Of a stretch of DNA of 9,174 nucleotides, positions 1 to 5,951 are shown piece by piece. Position numbers and translations under genes: made by a program. The stretch comes from a bacterium. GTDB lineage: Bacteria > UBA6262 > WVXT01. Numbering within the stretch: the first letter of the stretch is position 1; every line of letters begins with the position of its first letter. The stretch lies in the NCBI GenBank assembly GCA_035530055.1, contig DATKVN010000057.1, positions 1-9,174 of the forward strand, in the 5' to 3' direction. The notes beneath the pieces are model-generated. The model worked only from the letters and a program-made list of their open reading frames with translations, was not told the DNA's origin and did no database searches.

Positions 1-378
1 TTCATCGGGAAGTTTCGTTCCTGAATTGGAAAAGAATTTTATTCCGTTAAACTGGTATGGGTTATGGGAGGCGGAAATAACAATGCCTGCGAGGGAGTTT
101 GTGGACTGGGTTAGGTAGGAGATGGCTGGCGTGGTGATTACCCCAGAGTCCCAAACGTCAACTCCTTTTTTGATTAGTCCCTTTGCCAGGCTATCAAAAA
201 TCATCTGGCCGGATTCTCTGGTATCACGGCCTATAATGATAGCTGGTTTGGAAGAAGGAAGAAAATGGCGGGTCAGGATTTCTGCAGAGACGATGCCAAT
301 TTTTTCTACGAACTCAGGAGTGAGAGGATACTTGCCGGCAATACCCCGAATTCCATCGGTACCAAATAGCCTTTCCAT
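1..378 (-). CDS. glmM: Phosphoglucosamine mutase GlmM, N-terminal 126 residues (runs off left edge)
   Basis: GlmM interconverts glucosamine-6-phosphate and glucosamine-1-phosphate in the cytoplasm, on the route to UDP-GlcNAc for peptidoglycan and lipid A. The frame is open from the ATG at 376-378 to the window edge. It begins MERLFGTDGIRG, the family's N-terminal signature, and contains IGRDTRESG near residues 49-57. The phosphoserine loop ISASHNPYQFNGIKFF lies near residues 101-116, with the catalytic serine expected at about residue 104. The family is usually about 445-450 residues, so roughly the first quarter is seen. An AGGA ribosome-binding site sits 7 bases before the start. The gene follows the small membrane ORF by 15 bases and cdaA lies just beyond that, which is the classical cdaA-cdaR-glmM order. 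Nothing in the visible part is damaged. Confidence 0.95.
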   Translation of the reverse strand, partial: MERLFGTDGIRGIAGKYPLTPEFVEKIGIVSAEILTRHFLPSSKPAIIIGRDTRESGQMIFDSLAKGLIKKGVDVWDSGVITTPAISYLTQSTNSLAGIVISASHNPYQFNGIKFFSNSGTKLPDE

Positions 379-393
379 AAGCTCTTCCTGAAA

Positions 394-489
394 CTACTTT
401 CCCAGGTACTTGACATAGTACCACAAGAAAATTGCTAAAAGTACGGCTATAATCTTTATTCCTAAGTTCTCTTTAAATTTTTTTATCAT
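394..489 (-). CDS. 31-residue single-helix membrane peptide, probable CdaR/YbbR reduced to its N-terminal anchor
   Basis: The ORF runs from ATG at 487-489 to TAG at 394-396. It has a basic start (MIKKFKENLGIK) followed by one hydrophobic helix (IIAVLLAIFLWYYV, about residues 13-26) and a short KYLGK tail. The NLGIKIIAVLLAIFLW pattern resembles the membrane anchor that opens YbbR/CdaR proteins, and the ORF occupies the cdaR position between cdaA and glmM. Ordinary CdaR carries several extracytoplasmic YbbR domains of about 80 residues each. Here the stop falls right after the helix and glmM starts 15 bases later, so no remnant of those domains exists. No strong ribosome-binding site is visible; translation may be coupled to cdaA, which ends 16 bases upstream. 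Position and helix support the call. Expression and function are inferred. The alternative is a decayed remnant. Confidence 0.6.
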   Translation of the reverse strand: MIKKFKENLGIKIIAVLLAIFLWYYVKYLGK

Positions 490-505
490 TTGAATCGGTG
501 ATGAA

Positions 506-1297
506 TTAGATTTGAATGAACTCCTCTTTTGCTTCTTCCAGTTTCGCCTTATACAGTTGAGTTATCTCGGAGTGCAATTCTTTTATATCTATTTTCCTTT
601 CCAATTTTCCATTGCGCGCCAGGGAAATGTCGCCAGTCTCCTCGGAAACTACTATTGCCCAGGCATCGGAGACTTCGGTAATGCCGATTGCTGCCCTGTG
701 CCGGGTGCCAAGAATTTTGGTCACCCCGGGCTCATGAGTTAGAGGTAAGACGCATCCGGCAGCAATGAGTCTCTCATTCTGAACGATTACTGCGCCATCA
801 TGGATGGGCGCACGAGTCATAAATATGGAGCAGAGGAGGTCGGCAGTGACTTCCCCATTGATAACTACGCCACTTTCAATATAGTTGCGCAGTCCTGTAT
901 TCTGCTCAAGGATAATTAAAGCACCGAAACCTTTCTTGCTAAGCCTCTCCAGGGCTTTGATAATCTCGTCAATGAAAACTAACTTCTCGCTAAAAAATGA
1001 TCTCAGCACAGGACCCTTCCCAATCTGCGCCAGGACGCTTCTGAGTTCCGGCTGAAAGACAATAACTATGGCAATTACTCCTGCAACCCAGACACCCTTC
1101 AATATCCAACTCACGGTCTGGAAGTGGAGTGCCCGGGCCGCAAAGGTGGCTAAAATTAGAATGAATATCCCCCGCAGAACCTGAATGGCGCGAGTGCCTT
1201 TGAGCAACATAAACAATTTATATGTTATGTATGCTACGATTAGAATGTCTAAGATATTAACCAGGTACCTTCGCCAAAGCAATGCCAAAAATTCCAT
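506..1297 (-). CDS. cdaA: Diadenylate cyclase CdaA, membrane-bound c-di-AMP synthase
   Basis: CdaA condenses two ATP into cyclic di-AMP, a second messenger controlling potassium/osmolyte balance and cell-wall homeostasis. Three membrane helices are visible at about residues 11-32, 40-57 and 63-81. A linker helix (ELRSVLAQIG) and the cytosolic DAC domain follow, from about residue 100. Catalytic motifs are intact: APIHDGAVIV with DGA at 167-169, and LGTRHRAAIG with RHR at 199-201, plus VSEETG near 217-222. The length of 263 residues fits the family (about 270). The start at 1297 is preceded by a G-rich but modest ribosome-binding site. The gene lies 33 bases after the SPT-like gene and 16 bases before the one-helix ORF, followed by glmM. 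In Firmicutes the CdaR and GlmM products bind and regulate CdaA, so the linkage is functionally sensible. Confidence 0.95.
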   Translation of the reverse strand: MEFLALLWRRYLVNILDILIVAYITYKLFMLLKGTRAIQVLRGIFILILATFAARALHFQTVSWILKGVWVAGVIAIVIVFQPELRSVLAQIGKGPVLRSFFSEKLVFIDEIIKALERLSKKGFGALIILEQNTGLRNYIESGVVINGEVTADLLCSIFMTRAPIHDGAVIVQNERLIAAGCVLPLTHEPGVTKILGTRHRAAIGITEVSDAWAIVVSEETGDISLARNGKLERKIDIKELHSEITQLYKAKLEEAKEEFIQI

Positions 1298-1330
1298 CTT
1301 CTATATCCCCCAAACTATCATAACTAAGTA

Positions 1331-2647
1331 TTATTGCCTCATTCCGTATATTCTATCCATCCAACTCCTAAATCTTTTCCTGATCCCTTCTTTCATCACC
1401 ATTCTTTGCTTTTTCACTCTGGCTCTAAAGGTAGGGGGTTGCCTTCTCCTGGGGTATCTTCGACCAGGAATTATTCTTAACTCTTTTCCCACCTGTTCAC
1501 AAATATCCAGGACCCTGTCCAATTGTTCAGTGGTGTGGGTAGCCATATAACTGGTGCGAATTACAGCTTTCCCTTTGGGAACGGCTGGACTGACAAAGGG
1601 GTTGGAGAATATGCCATTATCAAAGAGAATTCTCCGCATTTTAAAGGCTGTTATATCATCTCCCACGAGAAGAGGAATGATAGGGGTTTCACTGGCGCCT
1701 GTATCGTATCCCATCTCCTGGAAGCCTTTTTTCATCTTTCTGGTATTTCTCCATAATTGTTCTCGGCGCTCAGGTTCCTCTTCTATAATCTTCAATGCTT
1801 CTAAAACTACAACTACAGAAGCCGGTGGAGGGCTGGCACTAAAGATTAATGCCCGCGAATGGTGCTTCAAGTAGTGAATCACCTCTTCAGGGCCAACGAT
1901 AAATCCTCCAATAGAAGCCAGAGACTTGCTGCAGGTTCCCATTACGATGTCCACTTCATCCTCTAAACCAAAATGCTCAGCTGTCCCTCTACCACCTCTC
2001 CCCAAAACGCCAATGGAATGGGCATCGTCAACCATAATTCTGGCTCCATACTTTTTGCCCAACTTCGCTATCCCCGGCAATTCGGCAATGTCTCCCTCTG
2101 TGCTGAATACTCCATCCACCACGATGAGTTTACCTCGTTCGGGTTCGATGGGCTCCAGAGTCCTCTCTAAATCTTCCATATTATTGTGCCTGAACCTTTT
2201 CGTCTCACCAAAAGAGAGCCGACAGCCGTCAATGATGCTGGCATGGTCAAGTTTATCAGTAATAACCACGTCGTCCTTTCCCACTAAGCCGGCAATAGTG
2301 CCTAAGTTGGTAAGAAATCCCGTAGTAAAAAAGAGAGCTGCTTCCTTTCTTTCAAACTCAGCCAGCTTCGACTCCAGTTCCTCATGAATATCGAAAGTCC
2401 CGTTCAAGAACCTGGAACCAGTACAACCTGTGCCATATTTTCTTAAAGCCCTGGCTGCTGCCCTTTTGAGTCTGGGGTGGGTGGTAAGTCCCAGATAGTC
2501 ATTCGAGCCAATCATAATCATTGGTTTACCATTGACAATAACTTCCGGGTCCTGAGCAGACTCAATTGTATTGAAATAGGGATAGAAGCCGCCCGCCATT
2601 ACTTCCCTGGCAGCTGTAAATTTGCCGCATTTTTCAAAAATATCCAT
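1331..2647 (-). CDS. Alpha-oxoamine synthase, probable serine palmitoyltransferase
   Basis: PLP enzymes of this family (SPT, Kbl, BioF, HemA) join an amino acid to an acyl thioester with loss of CO2. SPT makes 3-ketosphinganine from serine and palmitoyl-CoA or -ACP, the first step of sphingolipid synthesis. Visible features are IGSNDYLGL (46-54), GTGCTGSRFLNGT (72-84), LDHASIIDG (133-141), VDDAHSIGVLG (206-216, D207 expected to hold the pyridine nitrogen and H210 nearby), and the PLP-lysine loop GTCSKSLASIGGFIVG with K241. This SKSLASIGGF form matches bacterial SPTs better than the GK-type loops of Kbl/BioF. The MDIFEKC...GFYPYF opening is also SPT-like. Bacterial SPTs are usually about 400 residues; this one has 438 because of a 45-residue basic tail (394-438, 17 Arg/Lys). 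The ATG has a good AGGAGG site 5 bases upstream. Kbl-like activity cannot be excluded. Confidence 0.8.
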   Translation of the reverse strand: MDIFEKCGKFTAAREVMAGGFYPYFNTIESAQDPEVIVNGKPMIMIGSNDYLGLTTHPRLKRAAARALRKYGTGCTGSRFLNGTFDIHEELESKLAEFERKEAALFFTTGFLTNLGTIAGLVGKDDVVITDKLDHASIIDGCRLSFGETKRFRHNNMEDLERTLEPIEPERGKLIVVDGVFSTEGDIAELPGIAKLGKKYGARIMVDDAHSIGVLGRGGRGTAEHFGLEDEVDIVMGTCSKSLASIGGFIVGPEEVIHYLKHHSRALIFSASPPPASVVVVLEALKIIEEEPERREQLWRNTRKMKKGFQEMGYDTGASETPIIPLLVGDDITAFKMRRILFDNGIFSNPFVSPAVPKGKAVIRTSYMATHTTEQLDRVLDICEQVGKELRIIPGRRYPRRRQPPTFRARVKKQRMVMKEGIRKRFRSWMDRIYGMRQ

Positions 2648-2671
2648 TTCTCCCTCCTAATGTAAAAAAGA

Positions 2672-2754
2672 AAAAAGGGGACAGGCTACTTTTTTATGAA
2701 AATGGTAGCCGACGGCTTTAGCCGGCGAATAGAAAAAAGTACCTGTCACTTTTT
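2672..2754. repeat. Inverted repeat with GACAGG core arms around a GTAG-headed hairpin
   Basis: The arm at 2672-2695 (core GGGGACAGGCTAC between A- and T-runs) is the imperfect reverse complement of the arm at 2733-2754 (core GTACCTGTCAC). They differ by one mismatch and one inserted base. Between them lies GTAG (2705-2708) followed by a hairpin with CGGC/GCCG stem and TTTA loop (2713-2724). A related single arm occurs at 4882-4905. The element fills most of the 109-base gap between the SDR and SPT-like genes. The stem flanked by T-runs could weaken transcription through the gap, which is an inference. Confidence 0.75.
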
Positions 2755-2756
2755 GT

Positions 2757-3725
2757 TTAGAGCCAGCCATTGTCTTTATACCAGCTGGCTGTTATCTTCA
2801 GTCCTTCTTCTAAGCTAACCTTGGGCTTAAAACCCAGACTTTCTCTTGCTTTGGTTATATCACAGAACCATCCATTATGGAGTATCTCTTTTGCCTTCTG
2901 CCTGTTGATTAAAACTGGCTTATGGGTTATTCCTGAGGAAATTTCTGCTAAAAAAGCCGATGCCAAAATCAGCCAACGGGGTATGTTTATCTTGATTGTT
3001 TTTATTCCCATTACCTGGGCTGCTATATCCGCAGCTTCTTTCCAGGAATACGACCTTTCATCGGCAATAAAGTAAGTCTCGCCACTGGAATTTTCATTTT
3101 CTGCCGCCAAAACCATTCCCTCTACCAGGTCTCCAACATATAATGCATTAAAATGCCCTTCTCCTTTTCCCGGGACAGGTCTTATTTTTCTCTTAAGAAA
3201 TTTAAAATATGTGTATACGTCTTTATCCCGGGGTCCGTAAATTACCGGCGCTCTAATAATCAGGACCGGCAATCTGTCACTATAACTATGAACCACAATT
3301 TCTCCCTTAAGTTTACTTTTACCATAGTCGGTGATTGGCTGACAATCTTCCTCGCCATTAGGATTAATCGGTCCCGCTGCTGCCTGGGTGGAGAGATATA
3401 GGAACTTCTTTATCTTTCGATTTGTTTTATTACATACTTCGAGTAAATTCCTTGTTCCCAGAAAATTCACCCGGTAGTAGGTCTCTCTATCCACAGCCCT
3501 CACTACTCCTGCCAGGTGATAGACATAATCCGCACCTTCTACTGCTTTATACAAACTATCTTTTTCTGTGCAGTCTCCATAAACAAATTCTACATCCAGC
3601 CCATTGAGCCAGTTGAGATTGCTTGTCTTACGCACGAGGCAGGTAACCGAGTATCCTCTCTTTTTTAATGCTTCCACCAGATGGCTACCAATAAATCCGT
3701 TACTACCACTTACCAATGCTCTCAT
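2757..3725 (-). CDS. Extended SDR: NAD(P)-dependent epimerase/dehydratase/reductase, CerR-like candidate
   Basis: This is a Rossmann-fold enzyme of the extended short-chain dehydrogenase family, 322 residues. The dinucleotide-binding loop is GSNGFIG (7-13) and is followed by LVRKTSN (30-36). An Arg after the second strand favours NADP(H). YHLAG (69-73) matches the family's cofactor motif. The catalytic residues are S112 in YLSTQ and the Y134-x3-K138 pair in YGKSK. A variable substrate-binding part follows from about residue 160 (RAPVIYGPRD). The gene overlaps the glycosyltransferase by 4 bases (ATGA at 3722-3725), so the two are translationally coupled, and the SPT-like gene follows. In Caulobacter an extended SDR, CerR, reduces the ceramide keto group next to spt. 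That role is plausible here by context only. Alternatives are a sugar-nucleotide or HpnA-type epimerase. Confidence 0.85.
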   Translation of the reverse strand: MRALVSGSNGFIGSHLVEALKKRGYSVTCLVRKTSNLNWLNGLDVEFVYGDCTEKDSLYKAVEGADYVYHLAGVVRAVDRETYYRVNFLGTRNLLEVCNKTNRKIKKFLYLSTQAAAGPINPNGEEDCQPITDYGKSKLKGEIVVHSYSDRLPVLIIRAPVIYGPRDKDVYTYFKFLKRKIRPVPGKGEGHFNALYVGDLVEGMVLAAENENSSGETYFIADERSYSWKEAADIAAQVMGIKTIKINIPRWLILASAFLAEISSGITHKPVLINRQKAKEILHNGWFCDITKARESLGFKPKVSLEEGLKITASWYKDNGWL

Positions 3726-4846
3726 TCAATTCGCTCCACCAGTTCCATAATTGCCCTTACTGTTTCCTCAGCCGCCTTTGGTCTTGCTAACACTTGAGCT
3801 TTTCGGCTCATCTCTTCTATCTTCTGAGGGAATAACAATAATTCTTCTATAACTTCCGGCAGGTCCTTTAAATGGTCTACTGCCAAAGCTGCCCCTTCAT
3901 CAATCAGGTATCGACCATTTCTCTCTTCCTGCCCGGGAATTGGTTTAACAATAATTAGCGGTAGACCCTTGGCTAATGCTTCGGCACTGGTCAGTCCGCC
4001 GGGCTTGGTAATTATCAGGTCACTGGCGTCCATCAAGCTGTCCATGCTGTTAGTGTAACTGAGCACTTTAGTGGTAAATGCCAGTTTTCTTCCCATTTTC
4101 TTTGCTCTCAGCCAGAGCCTCTTGTTTCTGCCGGCAACTATAATTGCCTGAAAGGGAGCATTCACCTGAGAGAGTAACCTCAGAATTCTCCGTACCGGAA
4201 TCATGCCCCGGCTTCCCCCTGCAATTAACAGCGTAGTCACCTCGCGAGACAGCCCTAATTCCTTTCTCTTCTTCAGTTTATCACAAGAACTCATAAATTT
4301 AGGGTCAATGGGAATGCCTATCTCCTTTATCTTTCTTCCGGGAATACCTCTGTCCACAAGAGTATCTTTTGTCTCTTCTGTGGGTACAATGTACAGGTCT
4401 ACCTTGTCATGAAGCCAATAAGGGTGAACTAAATAGTCAGTAATCACCGCCACCAGGGGAAGACCATTTCCTCTCTCCCCTTTATAAGCAGCTGCTACGT
4501 GACAGGGAGCAGCCTGGGTGCAAATGATAACATCGGGCTTATGCTCTTTCAGTATTTTTTCCATCTTTGTAAAATATAGCCGATTAAAGAACTTCCTAAA
4601 GTCTTTTGTAGCAATAGCAAAATCATGATTGTCATAGAGAACCCTCCAGATTAGAGGAATATTTTTGATGACCTTCGTATACCAACTAATAATCACTCTT
4701 CCCATTCTGGGGTAGGCGCATTCAATAGAATCTAATGCTAAAGTTTCCACATCAGAATACAGGCTAAACGCACTCTGTAGTGCCTGGGCTGCCCTATGGT
4801 GCCCTGAATCCGGGGAAGAGTAAAAGAAAAGTATTCTATTTCGCAT
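3722..4846 (-). CDS. GT28 lipid glycosyltransferase, MGDG synthase/UgtP type
   Basis: The family transfers a sugar from a UDP-sugar to a membrane lipid, classically diacylglycerol, on the cytoplasmic face. The N-terminal half shows the MGDG-synthase signature: SSPDSGHHRAA (10-20, the glycine/His loop), then VITDYLVHPYW (134-144), VPTEETKDTL and GIPID. The C-terminal half is the donor-binding GT28 domain, with AGGSRG, a VAGRN strand, TKPGGLTSAEALAKGLPLI and PIPGQEERN, and it resembles MurG. At 374 residues it is full length. The AGGAG site is about 13 bases before the ATG, longer than usual, but the IL-FFYSSPDSGH opening fits the family and no better in-frame start is seen. It overlaps the SDR gene by 4 bases. 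In this setting the acceptor could be ceramide rather than diacylglycerol; the sequence does not decide. Confidence 0.85.
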   Translation of the reverse strand: MRNRILFFYSSPDSGHHRAAQALQSAFSLYSDVETLALDSIECAYPRMGRVIISWYTKVIKNIPLIWRVLYDNHDFAIATKDFRKFFNRLYFTKMEKILKEHKPDVIICTQAAPCHVAAAYKGERGNGLPLVAVITDYLVHPYWLHDKVDLYIVPTEETKDTLVDRGIPGRKIKEIGIPIDPKFMSSCDKLKKRKELGLSREVTTLLIAGGSRGMIPVRRILRLLSQVNAPFQAIIVAGRNKRLWLRAKKMGRKLAFTTKVLSYTNSMDSLMDASDLIITKPGGLTSAEALAKGLPLIIVKPIPGQEERNGRYLIDEGAALAVDHLKDLPEVIEELLLFPQKIEEMSRKAQVLARPKAAEETVRAIMELVERIE

Positions 4847-4881
4847 ATAAGAAATTAATCTCCTCTAAATGTTCCCGATTG

Positions 4882-4905
4882 AAAAAAGGTGACAGGTACA
4901 TTTTT
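4882..4905. repeat. Single GGTGACAGGTAC repeat arm
   Basis: The core GGTGACAGGTAC lies between an A-run and a T-run. It matches, with small changes, the two arms of the inverted repeat in the SDR/SPT gap (2672-2695 and 2733-2754). Here it stands alone, touching the inverted hairpin pair that begins at 4906. Confidence 0.7.
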
Positions 4906-4962
4906 CTGGAGTCCTTGCGAAAGCAAGGAAAATACTTCCCCTCCCTTTCGGGAGGACTCCAG
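4906..4962. repeat. Inverted pair of GGAG-headed hairpins (REPIN-like)
   Basis: A perfect 9-bp outer stem pairs CTGGAGTCC (4906-4914) with GGACTCCAG (4954-4962). Inside are two hairpins: CCTTGC-GAAA-GCAAGG (4913-4928) and CCTCCC-TTTC-GGGAGG (4940-4955), the second reading GAAA on the minus strand. Both arms are therefore copies of one unit in opposite orientation: GGAGTCC, a stem, and a GAAA loop. The stem bases differ but remain paired. The right arm, read on the minus strand, is identical over 21 bases to 8775-8795. The element has the form of REP/REPIN elements. It lies in the 164-base gap between the phasin-like gene and the glycosyltransferase. Confidence 0.8.
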
Positions 4963-5013
4963 CACAATTTGTACCTTACCTTTCGGGAGGACTCCAACAC
5001 GATTTGTGCCTTA
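4944..5013. repeat. Two tandem 35-base repeat units overlapping the phasin-like stop codon
   Basis: Units 4944-4978 and 4979-5013 match at 32 of 35 positions. Each begins CCTTTCGGGAGGACTCC, part of the GGAG-headed hairpin, and ends in CCTTA. The second unit's final TTA is the TAA stop codon of the phasin-like gene on the minus strand. Its hairpin is degraded because the matching GGG arm is replaced. Confidence 0.85.
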
Positions 5014-5325
5014 TCTCTTCTTTCTTTTCTTTGCCTCGAGTTTCCTGATTCTCTTCTCCAGTTGGGCTATATCTTTCTTGGAAGCAAAGTCAATTTTTGA
5101 CAGGATTCCGCCTACCTCTTTCTTTACCAGGCCTGTCAACTTCTTCTGCGTATCTTTTCCTTTCTTCACCAGCTCGTCTACGAAAGCGGCAGTCTCTCCC
5201 TTGCCTACCCCTTCCAGCGCTAAGAACTGTTCTACCAATCTCTTTGCCTTCTCTTGAGTCAGGGCGGCTAAACCTAATCCTGCTAACAATACCCTATTAA
5301 CTAAATCCGAAGCTTTGAATTTCAT
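5011..5325 (-). CDS. Small phasin-like protein (PHA granule-associated family)
   Basis: This is a 104-residue basic, mostly helical protein. A short amphipathic/hydrophobic helix (RVLLAGLGLAAL, 11-22) is followed by TQEKAKRLVEQFLALEGV and a helix with GKGETAAFVDELVKKGKDTQKKL. The C-terminus is coiled-coil-like (DIAQLEKRIRKLEAKKRKKR, 85-104), with a strongly Lys/Arg-rich end. This layout fits the short phasin/PhaF-PhaI-type family, which coats polyhydroxyalkanoate granules or acts as a chaperone-like helical protein. No PHA synthase is in the window, so a storage role is not shown. A strong AAGGAGG site lies 11 bases before the ATG. The gene follows the MarR-type gene by 62 bases on the same strand with no clear promoter between, so co-transcription is likely. 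Its stop codon lies inside a tandem repeat unit. Confidence 0.65.
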   Translation of the reverse strand: MKFKASDLVNRVLLAGLGLAALTQEKAKRLVEQFLALEGVGKGETAAFVDELVKKGKDTQKKLTGLVKKEVGGILSKIDFASKKDIAQLEKRIRKLEAKKRKKR

Positions 5326-5387
5326 TTTTTTTTCTTCCTCCTTGATATTGTTTAATATTTCGGTGTACGAAGTATTTGCGGAAAAAA

Positions 5388-5849
5388 TTATAACCTTCTG
5401 GCTTCTCCCAGCTCCTGAGGAGTGCCGGTCATCTTCTCCATAATCTGAATCAAAATACGGCAGTCGTCTTCGGTAAGGTTTCTTAAAATCCCACTGATGT
5501 GCCTCTTTTTGTAATGGTCAACTTTGCGAATGATTTTTTTCCCCAGTTCGGTAAGATAAACATGGACTCTGCGCCTATCTTTCTCATCCCTTTCTTTTTT
5601 GACGAAGTGTTTCTTTACCAGGCGCCCCACAAGCTCACTCACGGTATTAATATTAAGCCCCAATAATTTACTCAATTCTCCTACCATGCATTTACCTTTT
5701 CGGGTTATGGTAGCTAAAGCGAAATACTGCGGCAAAGTAATTTCAGTGCCATACAACTTGGGGAGCTGGGGAACCTGAAAATTCTTAACCAGTGCGGGCA
5801 ATACGTCATCCATCCTGGAAACATACTTTCTAATCTCTTTTCGCCTCAT
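5388..5849 (-). CDS. MarR-family transcriptional regulator
   Basis: This is a dimeric winged-helix repressor of MarR type, 153 residues from the chosen start. N-terminal helices (about 1-35) form part of the dimer interface. TLPQYFALATI (38-48) opens the DNA-binding domain, and VGELSKLLGLNINTVSELVGRLVKK has its recognition helix at about 67-80. The wing carries DEKDRRRVHVYLTELG (88-103), the family's hallmark. C-terminal helices complete the dimer. The frame can be extended ten codons to a TTG at 5877-5879. The ATG at 5847-5849 is preferred because AAGGTG lies 6 bases upstream of it and the TTG has no such site. A promoter lies at 5882-5910, and the downstream phasin-like gene is probably in the same transcript. 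The ligand cannot be read from sequence; MarR proteins often bind small phenolic or fatty-acid-like effectors and repress their own operon. Confidence 0.9.
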   Translation of the reverse strand: MRRKEIRKYVSRMDDVLPALVKNFQVPQLPKLYGTEITLPQYFALATITRKGKCMVGELSKLLGLNINTVSELVGRLVKKHFVKKERDEKDRRRVHVYLTELGKKIIRKVDHYKKRHISGILRNLTEDDCRILIQIMEKMTGTPQELGEARRL

Positions 5850-5853
5850 AAAT

Positions 5854-5861
5854 CTCACCTT
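5854..5861 (-). promoter_or_regulatory. Ribosome-binding site deciding the MarR-type start
   Basis: AAGGTGAG on the minus strand leaves 6 bases between AAGGTG and the ATG at 5847-5849. The upstream in-frame TTG at 5877-5879 has no purine-rich site before it, so the shorter protein is favoured. Confidence 0.75.
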
Positions 5862-5881
5862 AAAATAAGAGAATATCAAAA

Positions 5882-5910
5882 ATTTTACTTTATTTTGAAG
5901 CTTTTGTCAA
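5882..5910 (-). promoter_or_regulatory. Sigma70-type promoter of the MarR-type/phasin-like pair
   Basis: On the minus strand a perfect -35 TTGACA (5905-5910) is followed by 17 bases and TAAAAT (5882-5887), a 5/6 match to the -10 consensus. Transcription should start near 5875, about 25 bases before the ATG. An imperfect inverted repeat, TTTATT (5889-5894) and AATAAA (5909-5914) around AAGCTT, covers the spacer and touches the -35. It is a candidate operator for autoregulation, but the symmetry is weak. Confidence 0.75.
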
Positions 5911-5951
5911 TAAAATTTGGAAACCGTTTGCATCAACAACTTTGGGTAGGA

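Noticed and set aside
122-391. 89-codon open frame on the plus strand at the left end
   Set aside because: It is antisense to glmM, whose minus-strand frame is intact with diagnostic motifs.
1926-2387. 153-codon open frame on the plus strand
   Set aside because: It lies wholly opposite the SPT-like gene, is Ser/Pro-rich low-information sequence and has no recognisable domain, so it is a shadow of the real gene.
1331-2647. 2-amino-3-ketobutyrate CoA ligase (kbl) or BioF as first choice
   Set aside because: The lysine loop SKSLASIGGF and the N-terminal GFYPYF region fit SPT better, and neither tdh nor biotin genes are adjacent; the possibility is kept as an alternative only.
5850-5879. Ten-codon N-terminal extension of the MarR-type protein from a TTG
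   Set aside because: No ribosome-binding site precedes the TTG, and it lies at the expected transcription start, whereas the ATG has a well-placed site.
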